Assembly (NCBI RefSeq): GCF_000173775.1 | Contig: NZ_ACCD01000003.1 | Location: 124,001-188,000 of the forward strand | Direction: 5' to 3' | Length of the DNA: 64,000 nt | Origin: Yersinia rohdei ATCC 43380 | Lineage (GTDB): Bacteria > Pseudomonadota > Gammaproteobacteria > Enterobacterales > Enterobacteriaceae | Shown: positions 38,835 through 48,165 of the stretch, piece by piece | How the letters are laid out: each line of letters starts with the position of its first letter | Position numbering within the stretch: position 1 is the first letter of the stretch | Made by a program: the position numbers and the translations under genes | Notes under the pieces: generated by a model | What the model was told of the DNA's origin: nothing | Seen by the model: only the letters and a program-made list of their open reading frames with translations | The model's database searches: none

Positions 38835-39320
38835 TTAATTGGAAGACATCACTTTTGGATTGAAACTGTTGATGATTTTCACGTAGTGTTTACGTTGATA
38901 TTCAGTAAATTCACCGCCGGTTCTTGTTAAGGTGAAAATAAGCACAACGCGATTGTCAGGGTTTGAAATAGCGTGATGTGGTAACAACACAATAGACTGA
39001 ACCTGACGAGTCCTTTCTCCATTTTGTAAGTAATTATTTGCTACTTGTACTACGGGTAATTTTGCTGGGCCGAGTTCATGTGTCAGCATTTTTCCTTCAA
39101 TCTGAAATCCTGGTAGTTTATTTCGCAGTGCTTCCATTTCTTTTTCACAGAAGGTTTCTGGTGTTTCTTCTTCGGTCAGTAAGGCACGGTTAATGATAAT
39201 GTTATATTCGTTTTTCTCAGGATCTCTAAACATCAAGATATTCACTGTTTGATCCAGAGTTGGGGCTGTGGTCAGAAAAGTCCCCTCATAAATTGTATAA
39301 TTTGAAGATGTAGCATTCAT
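38835..39320 (-). CDS. DUF1795 (DcrB-like) protein, possible T6SS effector chaperone
   Basis: A 161-residue cytosolic protein of the DUF1795/DcrB-like family, with the usual YEGTFLTTAPTLDQTVNILMF start and a compact alpha/beta pattern ending YQRKHYVKIINSFNPK. In T6SS loci this family includes the Eag chaperones, which load effectors with N-terminal transmembrane regions onto VgrG. No effector or VgrG gene is next to it here. It is the last gene of the left arm, 6 bases after the TagL-like gene, and is followed by a strong terminator. Confidence 0.78.
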   Translation of the reverse strand: MNATSSNYTIYEGTFLTTAPTLDQTVNILMFRDPEKNEYNIIINRALLTEEETPETFCEKEMEALRNKLPGFQIEGKMLTHELGPAKLPVVQVANNYLQNGERTRQVQSIVLLPHHAISNPDNRVVLIFTLTRTGGEFTEYQRKHYVKIINSFNPKVMSSN

Positions 39321-39326
39321 AGAATT

Positions 39327-41009
39327 TTAAACTCCCACATTCTTATCTTGTGTTGGTAACAATAGCACTTCAACACGTCTGTTTTGGTCTTGTCCTATTT
39401 TGGTGTTATTAGATGCTATAGGTTCTAATGCACCTTTACCCCGAACAATTAAATTATTAACAGGAATAGAACTGTTTTTTATTAACCAGTCACCAACTAC
39501 CTGTGCACGCTGTTCAGAAAGTTTCATATTAAATGAAGGGCTTCCTGTGTTATCTGAATGGCCAATAATTAAAACTTTAGTGTCTGGATTTTTTTCCAGC
39601 AAATATAGCAGAGACTTCAGTATGTCATTGGTCTGCTTATTTGGTTTTAGTTTACTGCTGTTTGAGTCAAACAGTGGTGCCATTCGGGCAGAACTAAATT
39701 TTGGAACATTGGTATAGGTTTCTATCTTATGGTTTACTCGTTTCAACAATGGAGCACATTGAGATAATCCCCAGTGTGTTATATCGAATGAGCTTATGCA
39801 TGTGGATAATGCCTTTCCTTTATTGGTTAATGCCGCAAGATTCTCTGCAAGCTGTTGAATAGACAACTCGTTAATATTATCTAGCGGGGCTAACTGCTGG
39901 CTATATTGTTGATAGAAAACTTTTTGCTGCGATACGGTATGTGCCATATGCACGGCGAGCAGCATCGCGGCAAAACCAAGGCTCCATACCCATTTCACCT
40001 GAGTGGGTGGCGCTATTTTCTCTGGTTCTATTGTTGGCATGGCTGGTTTCGTTTGCCAATTAATCACTTTTGGGAACGGGGGCAGTGAAACAGCAGAAGC
40101 TAAACCGGGTAAAATTCCTAATGTTCTCTCCAGCCATACTGACCAAGCCCCATGCTTGATAAACCCTTTGCCATTGTCCGATAAAATCACATCAGTTAGC
40201 TGTAATGATGTGTGAGAGAACAGTGTTTGCAGGGTATGGGTGATTCCGGATTCGTTTAACCAGGCGAATAATTGATGCGCCATCACATTACGTTGAAACG
40301 CGAACTCTGTACTGTTGTTATCTTGCAGTGCAAATTTATGGCTTAATGCTTGAAAAGAAGAGGTAATATCAACTTCTTCCTGGTTGGCAAGATTAATATT
40401 TCCTGTCCAGTAGGCGTTATCAGGATTATGGCTGAGACGTTCCCCACTCAGTTGTAAATAAATAGCAAATACACTATTAAGTGGCGTTTGTAGTGGCAGG
40501 GTGGCAAAACTGCGCTGCCACTTTGTCAGCTGTGAAATTATAATCGATGCATTGTCATATACATCAGGTAGGAATGGGAAGAAAACCAAAATCTGCGCTG
40601 AGGAATGGTGGTCAGCAATAAACTTAAGACGTTTTTGCAATGCCTCTGGATCAGAAATTAATATCCAGGTTGCATGGTCAGAAAAACGAGTATTATCAGT
40701 AGCTCCCGGATTGCTAAACCATTTGGCCGCATAGGGGCCAAGGATTAAAATAACTGTATTTTCCTGAGCTGCTGGCTGTGGAGCCACCACTTGAAGAGGC
40801 TGTTTTTCCAAATTAGATTGCTCTGGTTTAGATTGCACCGATTTAAGGGTGTAATGCCGCCAGACAGCAGCTGCCAATAAGAAAATAAAGATAAGGAAAA
40901 TAACGTTATTCCAAAACGTATTTTCTTTAATAGTAATGCTTGCTATTAAAAAGCCACATGCTGCCAACCAGAGCAGTAATAGCGATTTATTTAATTTCAC
41001 CGTAAACAT
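39327..41009 (-). CDS. TagL-like inner-membrane protein with OmpA-type peptidoglycan-binding domain
   Basis: About 560 residues with three membrane segments: two near the N-terminus (SLLLLWLAACGFLIASI and VIFLIFIFLLAAAVW) and one near residue 340 (WVWSLGFAAMLLAVHMAH). A large cytoplasmic part lies between, and the periplasmic C-terminus carries an OmpA domain (VLIIGHSDNTGSPSFNMKLS, then GQDQNRRVEVLLLP). This matches the topology of TagL, which anchors some T6SS membrane complexes to peptidoglycan. ATG 41009 follows the upstream stop by one base; a GTG at 41024 would overlap it by 14 bases. Confidence 0.75.
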   Translation of the reverse strand: MFTVKLNKSLLLLWLAACGFLIASITIKENTFWNNVIFLIFIFLLAAAVWRHYTLKSVQSKPEQSNLEKQPLQVVAPQPAAQENTVILILGPYAAKWFSNPGATDNTRFSDHATWILISDPEALQKRLKFIADHHSSAQILVFFPFLPDVYDNASIIISQLTKWQRSFATLPLQTPLNSVFAIYLQLSGERLSHNPDNAYWTGNINLANQEEVDITSSFQALSHKFALQDNNSTEFAFQRNVMAHQLFAWLNESGITHTLQTLFSHTSLQLTDVILSDNGKGFIKHGAWSVWLERTLGILPGLASAVSLPPFPKVINWQTKPAMPTIEPEKIAPPTQVKWVWSLGFAAMLLAVHMAHTVSQQKVFYQQYSQQLAPLDNINELSIQQLAENLAALTNKGKALSTCISSFDITHWGLSQCAPLLKRVNHKIETYTNVPKFSSARMAPLFDSNSSKLKPNKQTNDILKSLLYLLEKNPDTKVLIIGHSDNTGSPSFNMKLSEQRAQVVGDWLIKNSSIPVNNLIVRGKGALEPIASNNTKIGQDQNRRVEVLLLPTQDKNVGV

Positions 41010-41010
41010 A

Positions 41011-41670
41011 TTAAGAAATATCACCTAAATAATGAGAACACCAGAACCAGAGTGCAGAGAGAAACAATACCAGCGTAAATAAAGGAATACACAACGAATA
41101 CCAGTGACGACGTTGGACTGAGTCAAGGCTGGTTTGGTCTGGCTCTTTGATATTGCATGCCGCGTCTGCTTCTACTTCTACTTCTGGTTCGATATCAGTT
41201 TTATCGTCAGTAGACACCAAATTTAGTGATAACAATTTGTGACTATAACGAGCGAGTAGTTGCTGTGATTTCACATCGCGAATTGATAGGTCACGCGAGA
41301 GCAGGAGTATCTTGAATGTATAATAATATATGGTTTCATCATCGCTGTTTAATAATGCTTCCAGGCTGGTGTGATCGACAGGTAAAGGCATGCTATAGCC
41401 ATAGAAATAATCTAATAATAAATAGCTATCCCAATTTAACCCTTTATCTTTAATGCAGCTGTCAATGCGTTTATCAAGATAATGACAAAGTTGATGGCAT
41501 AAACGATCAACTTCAATGGGTGGGTGCTGTTCCGATTTAAGCGTGTCACTGAATTCTAAAATCAGCGCTATTATTTTTCGCTGAAAATCGGATAGCGACG
41601 GAATAATGCCACTGAACGATAATAACGTATCAGCGCTTAAGATTTGTTTAAAAATGTCTTCACTTTTCAC
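41011..41670 (-). CDS. Short DotU/TssL-like protein with C-terminal membrane anchor
   Basis: A 219-residue protein with a helical cytoplasmic domain and one C-terminal membrane helix (LCIPLFTLVLFLSALWFW). The order LCHQLCHYLDKRIDSCIKDK, followed by a WDSYLLLDYFYG segment, echoes the DotU core (CTALDEAAHTMSWG...LLNHF in the TssL of this window). Length and topology fit TssL of systems that use a separate TagL. It overlaps the upstream glycosyltransferase-like gene by four bases and precedes the TagL-like gene. The domain match is by pattern only and is diverged. Confidence 0.6.
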   Translation of the reverse strand: MKSEDIFKQILSADTLLSFSGIIPSLSDFQRKIIALILEFSDTLKSEQHPPIEVDRLCHQLCHYLDKRIDSCIKDKGLNWDSYLLLDYFYGYSMPLPVDHTSLEALLNSDDETIYYYTFKILLLSRDLSIRDVKSQQLLARYSHKLLSLNLVSTDDKTDIEPEVEVEADAACNIKEPDQTSLDSVQRRHWYSLCIPLFTLVLFLSALWFWCSHYLGDIS

Positions 41671-43007
41671 CAGGATTTCTCCACAACATCACCCCAACCC
41701 TGCATATGAATATAAGGACATATTCTGACCGTGTGTGGGTTTACATTCTTGTCAGTATTAAAGGCTAATTTCAATTCAACGATTGACTCATCTATTTTGG
41801 TAATGATTTTATTCATATTATTCAGGTCGACTTTTTCTGCACTGACTTGTGTATTTTGTGGGTTATAGACGCCAATGTGCCACCACTCGACATCTTCACG
41901 AGTAAAATCGACTTCATTTTTTTCTATTTTTAGTGTCTTTTTATTTACAACAATCAGCGATTGCAACCACTGTGAGTGGGATGCAGGCAGTTCATTGAAA
42001 TAGGCTATTTTATTGGTACCTGCAGCATCTGGATGTGTGGTTAGTTTTTTAAAATTGAGGCCAACCCGATATTCAAATTCTTGTAAAGAACGCTCAGTAC
42101 CCAGTATATAGCGGCCAAGTTCAATCGTTGTTTGTTCAGTACCGAGCAGTGCTCTAACCCGGCTTTTGGCGATTTTGTCTCGCTCCCACCAAGCAAGATC
42201 AATCGCACCTGACTCTTTTGCCTCGTTATTATGATCTGTCCACACTTTGCTATGGTTACTTCTAGTATAGAAATGCCAGAGTAAAATTTTATGCGGCGCA
42301 TAAGTATCGTAGCCATGAGTAAAAGCACGGGCAGCCATAGCAATCTCTTCGCCCAGAAAAAAAATGTCAGGGTCGTTGGCAACGTCATGCACAAAACTGC
42401 CATCACTAAAAATGAAACCGGCAGCTAAATAACCACAGCGAACGGGTTCAGTTTCAGTAATAGGGGTCGACATCATTTGCACCATGCCTTCTGGTGTAAA
42501 CGCATTGAATGTTAGACGGCTGACATAATCTTTTCTGTTCTCATTTTTTTGATCAGGTTCATAACCGGGCGGATAGCTGGATAAGACCGGTTTAGGGCTC
42601 TTAACCCGCAGGCTATTTAACATCGCGATCATTTCTTGATCCCAGTGTGGTATAAACCGACAGTGAGAATCTATTTGCAAGAAATAAGCTTGGTTTTGAA
42701 ATAGTTGTTCGGCCATATGTCTGGCCCAACAGGCACCCTTACTTTCATAATAATGTACGCTTAAAACCCAAATGCGCGCACCGTTATATTCCAGAAGATA
42801 TAATGGATAGCCAAGATAGGTTTTACTTTCGTTAAGTTGCATACCCTGATTTAAAAAAGTATTAATATCATTATCATCCTGCCAGAAAACTGCAATATCA
42901 AGATGTTCTGGATGTTTGGATGTATTTATCATGTCATGTAGTGTCGGGATTAATTCAGAATCCCGATAGCTAGCAATGCTCACAAAAATAGAAGAGGCAA
43001 ACTTCAT
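41667..43007 (-). CDS. GlcNAc-transferase-like protein (Skp1 GnT1-type family)
   Basis: A 446-residue cytosolic protein that reads as a member of the 'Glycosyltransferase (GlcNAc)' family, best known from the protist Skp1 hydroxyproline GlcNAc-transferase. Diagnostic segments are IFVSIASYRDSELIPTL at the N-terminus, GACWARHMAEQLF, the metal/nucleotide-sugar motif YFLQIDSHCRF (Asp113-Ser-His115), LAAGFIFSDGSFVHDV and the GEE motif in FFLGEEIAMAARAFTHG. The C-terminal third is unassigned. It lies between a fimbrial adhesin gene and the DotU-like gene, which it overlaps by four bases. A protein or surface substrate linked to secretion or adhesion is plausible but not shown. Confidence 0.78.
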   Translation of the reverse strand: MKFASSIFVSIASYRDSELIPTLHDMINTSKHPEHLDIAVFWQDDNDINTFLNQGMQLNESKTYLGYPLYLLEYNGARIWVLSVHYYESKGACWARHMAEQLFQNQAYFLQIDSHCRFIPHWDQEMIAMLNSLRVKSPKPVLSSYPPGYEPDQKNENRKDYVSRLTFNAFTPEGMVQMMSTPITETEPVRCGYLAAGFIFSDGSFVHDVANDPDIFFLGEEIAMAARAFTHGYDTYAPHKILLWHFYTRSNHSKVWTDHNNEAKESGAIDLAWWERDKIAKSRVRALLGTEQTTIELGRYILGTERSLQEFEYRVGLNFKKLTTHPDAAGTNKIAYFNELPASHSQWLQSLIVVNKKTLKIEKNEVDFTREDVEWWHIGVYNPQNTQVSAEKVDLNNMNKIITKIDESIVELKLAFNTDKNVNPHTVRICPYIHMQGWGDVVEKSW

Positions 43008-43045
43008 AAATATTCCGTGTAAATGAGTAATGTTGCTGTAAGAGG

Positions 43046-44050
43046 TTAATTAATTTGTAAAATTATTTCCGCAGCGGCACTAAAACGACCATTAGCGGGC
43101 TTGGCGTTTACCACTGCAGGTTCAAGAGTGGCTTTCCACTTAAATTCAGCTGGCGTGGCACTTAAGATATTTATTTTTTGCTCGGTACTATTGCCATCTA
43201 GTGTTAGTAATTTCCCGCTACTGTCGCTGATTTTTATGCGCAATAGATCATCCTGACCATTGTTATCTTTGACTTTAATGTAATTTCCATCAGCAGTGGG
43301 AGTTTGCGTAGTAATTGCCGCAGTTGCCGAATATTGGCCATAATCGGTTTTGCAGGTGATATCAAAATCAAGGTTTCGCTCTATTCCATTACTTAAATTG
43401 CCAGAGGTAACCAGACCGAAATCAATAACTTTTGACCCATCAAAAGTACAAGATGGAGTGCTAATAATGGTGATTTGGCCAATATCCAGCTTTTGAGCAA
43501 AATTGGCCAGGCTATTCGTGTTTACCCAGTTATAAGCCGCGGTGCCGCCGGGCAGAACTACCTGACCTGCTGGATTATTTAATGATAGTGTTTCTTTGGT
43601 TTTATAAAGCTCAATCCTGAAATAGGAGATAGCAGGATAAGTCCATCGACCAATCTCGGTACTGAATGTCATCTCGGCACTGGTGTTAAATGTCCCAAAG
43701 GCACCACCATTATTCCACAAGGGTTTAATGGCAATCCCCTCAATATTGGTAGCAAATAGCCCATTGCCCAAGCTGGCACCGAGCAGTGTGGAAACATTTT
43801 TGCCGTATGGGTTACCAATTGCACAATCAACATAAGTAACTCTGTCACCTTGAGTTGCCGTATCTGCCTCAGCAATAAATTTTGTTGTATCTGCGGGCGC
43901 ATCTGCATCAATAGTGATGACGAATGCAGGCACAGTCATGGTCGATGGCAGTATCCCTCTATCTTCACTGGTGGTATCAATAGTACAAATAGCCTGTGCC
44001 TGCCCGGTAATAGCGGCACCAAATGCTAAGATGAGAAGCTTTTTATTCAT
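43046..44050 (-). CDS. Two-domain fimbrial tip adhesin
   Basis: A 334-residue exported protein with signal peptide MNKKLLILAFGAAITGQAQA. A receptor-binding-like N-terminal domain (about 21-190) precedes a pilin domain beginning near STPSCTFDGSKVIDFGLV, with a second Cys in DITCKTDYG and the C-terminal strand GRFSAAAEIILQIN. This FimH/MrkD-like layout suits a chaperone-usher tip adhesin. The matching pilin, chaperone and usher genes are on the opposite strand at 51728-56535. It lies 7 bases after tssA in the left arm, so it would be made with T6SS baseplate genes. Ligand specificity is unknown. Confidence 0.8.
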   Translation of the reverse strand: MNKKLLILAFGAAITGQAQAICTIDTTSEDRGILPSTMTVPAFVITIDADAPADTTKFIAEADTATQGDRVTYVDCAIGNPYGKNVSTLLGASLGNGLFATNIEGIAIKPLWNNGGAFGTFNTSAEMTFSTEIGRWTYPAISYFRIELYKTKETLSLNNPAGQVVLPGGTAAYNWVNTNSLANFAQKLDIGQITIISTPSCTFDGSKVIDFGLVTSGNLSNGIERNLDFDITCKTDYGQYSATAAITTQTPTADGNYIKVKDNNGQDDLLRIKISDSSGKLLTLDGNSTEQKINILSATPAEFKWKATLEPAVVNAKPANGRFSAAAEIILQIN

Positions 44051-44056
44051 GGTTAA

Positions 44057-45184
44057 CTACTCCTGTCCTGCATCAAGTTTAGAAATCAGTTCCTGAGGAA
44101 TAATTTGAAGTAATTCACCAAAACTTTTGCCGATCGTTTTTTCTGAAAAGGATAATAAAGCAATGACGGGACTACTTGGTTCTGAGGCAGCAAACCACTG
44201 ACGTACTTCGATTATTCGAGATAAAGCGTCTGCGCGACTTTGGATCCCTTTTGGTTGTGGCGGAACCTGTATCGGCATAGGTGCAGGTTGTAATATTGCT
44301 GGCGATTGTGGCTGAAAAGAGGGGGCTTCGCTGCCTATCTCTGCCACTATTGGTGGTGCTGTTTCTACCCCTGAAGGCTCGGCAGTTATCTCGTATGGTG
44401 GGTTCTCTTCAGGAACAGCAAGATATTCAGGCATTTCAAAAGCGGTCAGCGGTGCCATATCGTCACTACCAAAATGGCGCAACAGTGAAGCCAACCTGAC
44501 AAAATCCGGTGTGAGATCACCAAGGGAGCCACGCAGGCGTGCGGCTAGCTCTAACAGTAATGCATAGGCTTTCTGCAATGAGGCTATCGCACTGTCGGAT
44601 CGCGTTAGCCATTCGTGTTGAATCGCTTCCATAGTGCCTTCGTCCAGGGCGCCCTCTTCGCGAGGAAAAGAGTGGGCTTTTTCAAATTCTTTCACCGAAA
44701 TTTGCATACCAGCAGCTTTAGGTAAAAGTTGGTTGCGAAGGTCGGCGATAAAGCCATCAATATCGTCCAAATCAGCAAATGCATTGGCCCGCATAAATGG
44801 TTCAAATTCTCCTTCATCCAGCAATTGCGGATGCAGGTCTTCAGGCCAGAGATTCAAGCAGTAAATTAAAGCTTCAAGCCCTTCTTGCACCGCACTGACA
44901 CCAATTTGGCGCATTCGACAACGTATGAGAATAATAAACAGCCGTACATCCCGAGCTTTAGCCAGTAGTTCAAGGCATTTTCTCTCGGTATCAGTCCAGT
45001 TAATTGACTCGGCGACTTCAACAAAATCACCATATTCAGCAGTCAGTTTGGGCTGTAACTTTGTTTGCAGCATGAGAAATGCTGAATCATATTCGAGATC
45101 CAAGCCACAAGGATTGTCTCCCGGAATAGGCTGCATCAGGTTGCGGTAATAACCTGTATTTTCAGCGATGTTCTGTACACTCAT
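44057..45184 (-). CDS. tssA: T6SS assembly protein TssA
   Basis: A 375-residue protein with the ImpA N-terminal domain: PIPGDNPCGLDLEYDSAFL at about residues 19-37, then WTDTERKCLELLAKARDVRL and LWPEDLHPQLLDEGEFEPF. A proline-rich linker lies at about residues 275-320. The C-terminal SRADALSRIIEVRQWFAASE and EPSSPVIALL segment is the region found in short TssA proteins. TssA primes baseplate and tail assembly. The gene follows tssG by 75 bases on the minus strand. Confidence 0.93.
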   Translation of the reverse strand: MSVQNIAENTGYYRNLMQPIPGDNPCGLDLEYDSAFLMLQTKLQPKLTAEYGDFVEVAESINWTDTERKCLELLAKARDVRLFIILIRCRMRQIGVSAVQEGLEALIYCLNLWPEDLHPQLLDEGEFEPFMRANAFADLDDIDGFIADLRNQLLPKAAGMQISVKEFEKAHSFPREEGALDEGTMEAIQHEWLTRSDSAIASLQKAYALLLELAARLRGSLGDLTPDFVRLASLLRHFGSDDMAPLTAFEMPEYLAVPEENPPYEITAEPSGVETAPPIVAEIGSEAPSFQPQSPAILQPAPMPIQVPPQPKGIQSRADALSRIIEVRQWFAASEPSSPVIALLSFSEKTIGKSFGELLQIIPQELISKLDAGQE

Positions 45185-45259
45185 TTATCTTCCTTTTAAC
45201 GCCATAAGACGTTGTAATCTAATCTTTTTATCTTGCACCGATGGGGGGGCGACTAAGGT

Positions 45260-46285
45260 CTAATAGCGGTGCATTTCAGGTTCAAAACTCATGCCTTTTA
45301 CATCAGCGGATGTGTCGTTCCTGGCCAGCCAACTGGTGTATCCCAATTGACTTTCTCCCGCTAGCGAGGCGACGGGAACTTCATTAGCCGCCAGCAGCAG
45401 TTGGACTTCCCAGGCATATTCAAAGCCGACAAAGTGACGAACCCATTCACGTAATATGGGTAAATCCTGGCCCGATGGGCTGAACCGCAGGTATTGTTGT
45501 AGGCTGAGCGGGCCGAGGATCAGCTCAAACTTATGCTGTCTATCTAAAACGGTATTGCCCAGAATGGCCCCGTCCCCCAGCAACATGGCTGAAGCCCCAT
45601 CCCCTAGCTGGGTCTGGTCATCTTTATCCAGAAAGATCCATTGCTGGGCGAATTCCACCATGCGAACAGGCACTTCAAAGTAGTATTGCAACGCACCGAC
45701 CAAGCCCTCTGGGTTGCGCGCTTCACGAATCAAGTGCGCAGATGAGGCGAGCTGAGCATGCACTGGTAGTGGGCTGTGCATCAGTTCTTTGAGATCAAGC
45801 CCTGCCAGACAGCCAACATAGAAAGAGAATTTCTCATCATCTTGCCTATCGAGTGAGGATGTGTCTTGAGAGACAAACCATGCGCGATATAGCTGTGATA
45901 GCGCCCGATGATGAAACAGGTCAACGAAGTCGGTCATGGTATGGTCATGCATTTCGGCGCGGGTGTAGGCCAATTCAGTCATTTGTAGTGGCATCGCACC
46001 GTGCGGGCCCCAAACTCCCAAGCTGAAAAGCTGCAGGTCCATCTTCCCGTCTTTCATTTCTACATGTGCTATTTCACGAGGCGCAAACGCCATATTGGCA
46101 CTTTGTCCAATACGGAATGTTTCCTGCTCGGGCAGCATAGCTTTTCCAGGTGCGGGCATATCAGGAGTGCGGGCGGCATTGACCCGCATCATGCTGATGA
46201 AACCCGCGTTCCAAGGTTCGGCCTCTTGATACCAGCTATCAAGGTTGACTTGGCTTGCTTGGTTAAGCTTTTCGTCGGCGTTCAT
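45260..46285 (-). CDS. tssG: T6SS baseplate protein TssG
   Basis: A baseplate wedge subunit that binds TssF and TssK, 341 residues from ATG 46285. Typical features are FRIGQSANMAFAPREIAHVE, FGPHG-like VWGPHGAMPLQMTELA, and FVDLFHHRALSQLYRAW. The chosen ATG shares one base with the tssF stop (TAATG), implying coupled translation. An in-frame ATG at 46321 would extend into tssF. Confidence 0.95.
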   Translation of the reverse strand: MNADEKLNQASQVNLDSWYQEAEPWNAGFISMMRVNAARTPDMPAPGKAMLPEQETFRIGQSANMAFAPREIAHVEMKDGKMDLQLFSLGVWGPHGAMPLQMTELAYTRAEMHDHTMTDFVDLFHHRALSQLYRAWFVSQDTSSLDRQDDEKFSFYVGCLAGLDLKELMHSPLPVHAQLASSAHLIREARNPEGLVGALQYYFEVPVRMVEFAQQWIFLDKDDQTQLGDGASAMLLGDGAILGNTVLDRQHKFELILGPLSLQQYLRFSPSGQDLPILREWVRHFVGFEYAWEVQLLLAANEVPVASLAGESQLGYTSWLARNDTSADVKGMSFEPEMHRY

Positions 46286-48165
46286 TACAGGACGCCTCGT
46301 GTTCCTGGGCGGGCTTTCCATTGGCCAACGCGGCCTCTTTGCATCGAATGTAATTCCGTTTCGGTAAATACGTTGATGGCAGCATGACGAGCCAAATAGT
46401 TTTCCATGATCAAACCAAACAGGTAGGGACTGATACCTGAGAAGCCTTCTTCATCGACTGTTAGGGTGCAACAAATACCTCGGCCATAAACCAGCAAACC
46501 ATTACCGGGTAAGCGGCGGATTACCGGTTCGCTTTTGCAGCCAACCAATGCATCAATTTGTGTATTCGATTCAAGATCTGATGCATTAACAAACAGACGC
46601 AACATATTGCGCAGTGATTCACCCCCATTGGAATGGGACATATCAGACAGCGGCAAATAGTTGAAACTGAGCTGACGAATCAATCGCCAGGCCGACTCAT
46701 CTATTGCAAAGGGGGCGCGTGGTGCACTGGGCTGGAACAAGAATCGAGCACCATGAACGGGTGCTGAATTCGACATGGTTAATTCAAAGTTATTACTACT
46801 TGAAATCAGACGTGGCAAATCTCGGTTAGTAACCTGTGCCTCGATAGATAAATAGCGCAGATCATCGCCATACGGGGCTTCTTGTTGGTCAACCAACGAA
46901 ATGAAAACCTCGGTACTGGCATAAGGTGTGCGGGTGTCATACTTTCTTTTATTATCTTGGCTGGTTCTGGACTTGCGAGTGATCGAAAAATAGCGACCAA
47001 AGTTACCATTGTCGCAATGACGAGTTTGATAGAGCGGGTTAAATACCACCTCTTTACTGCTTTCTGCCTGTTGACCAAAGACGCGATTGATCGAGAAAAC
47101 TTCGTAGTCTAGTGGGCGGCTTCGGTCTGGTACTACGTGGAAATCGTTCAATGCGCGATTGATCTCGATCTTATCCATTCGTTTTGGAAAAAGATTGATT
47201 ACCGGGGTGCAATTTAATAGAAAGCGAGAGGGGGCAACATGGCTCACCAGTTCTTGCGGCAAGCGGTCGAGTAAAATGATGATCTCCGCTTCATTGGTGT
47301 GATTATCGCGCAGACTCTTGGATAACTGTGTCAAAGTAAAGAAATAGAACCGCTGGCGGCAAGTAAAATACTCCTGCATAAGGTTATGGCCGTGAAAAAT
47401 ATTCCACGATAGCGGCAGCAAGCTTTGATCAGGGCTTAGCCCCTCAAAAGCGAGCGAATTTTCACTGATGACCGTATCTTTTGCGGCTACAGCATTACCT
47501 GCCCGAATGATGGTGGCAACATGGCTGGCATGCAGCAGTTCAAAGATATTAGAGACTATTCTCTCATCACCATTAATATAAATTGGCAGCCGATCAAGCC
47601 CCTCTAATTGTGAGAACTTCAGATCGCCGGCTAATTTTAATTTAATGCGCAGGGCACCTTTTAGCTGATGATAGGCAATACGGTGTTTTTCCATATTGGG
47701 CATATCAGGAGGTATGGAGCTTAAACGAGCTTCGGTTATCTCTAGCGGCCACAACTCGACATCTTGCCCACTACGAAATTCGCAGCGAGTGGTTTCTCCC
47801 GGTGCGATATGGGTGAAGAACGAGCTGCCACGTGGGACGTTATATCCTTGTGTAAGGTCACCCTCTTTAATATTTGGCTTGAGCTGAATCACTCCCATCG
47901 AAGGGGTTGGTGAGTTGTAGTTAGGGTAGACAATATCTAACAAACGCTGAGTGAATTTAGGGAATTCCGCATCAAGCTTAATTTGTGTTCTGGCAGATAA
48001 AAAGCAAAAAGACTCAATCAGGCGTTCGACATAAGGATCTGCAACCTCAATTCCACGCATACCCAACCGCCCTGCAATTTTAGGGTGTTTATCAGCGAAC
48101 TCTTGCGCCATTTCGCGCATAAACGTGAGTTCTTTATTATAGTAGTCAAGAAATTTGTGGTCCAT
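46285..48165 (-). CDS. tssF: T6SS baseplate protein TssF
   Basis: A large baseplate wedge subunit of 626 residues. The N-terminus DHKFLDYYNKELTFMREMAQ, then EFADKHPKIAGRLGM, ESFCFLSARTQIKLDAEFP and FTQRLLDIVYPNY are highly characteristic. The C-terminus contains the GNGLLVYGRGICCTLTVDEE segment. It is first in the minus-strand arm, with a 721-base divergent promoter region before tssH. Confidence 0.97.
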   Translation of the reverse strand: MDHKFLDYYNKELTFMREMAQEFADKHPKIAGRLGMRGIEVADPYVERLIESFCFLSARTQIKLDAEFPKFTQRLLDIVYPNYNSPTPSMGVIQLKPNIKEGDLTQGYNVPRGSSFFTHIAPGETTRCEFRSGQDVELWPLEITEARLSSIPPDMPNMEKHRIAYHQLKGALRIKLKLAGDLKFSQLEGLDRLPIYINGDERIVSNIFELLHASHVATIIRAGNAVAAKDTVISENSLAFEGLSPDQSLLPLSWNIFHGHNLMQEYFTCRQRFYFFTLTQLSKSLRDNHTNEAEIIILLDRLPQELVSHVAPSRFLLNCTPVINLFPKRMDKIEINRALNDFHVVPDRSRPLDYEVFSINRVFGQQAESSKEVVFNPLYQTRHCDNGNFGRYFSITRKSRTSQDNKRKYDTRTPYASTEVFISLVDQQEAPYGDDLRYLSIEAQVTNRDLPRLISSSNNFELTMSNSAPVHGARFLFQPSAPRAPFAIDESAWRLIRQLSFNYLPLSDMSHSNGGESLRNMLRLFVNASDLESNTQIDALVGCKSEPVIRRLPGNGLLVYGRGICCTLTVDEEGFSGISPYLFGLIMENYLARHAAINVFTETELHSMQRGRVGQWKARPGTRGVL

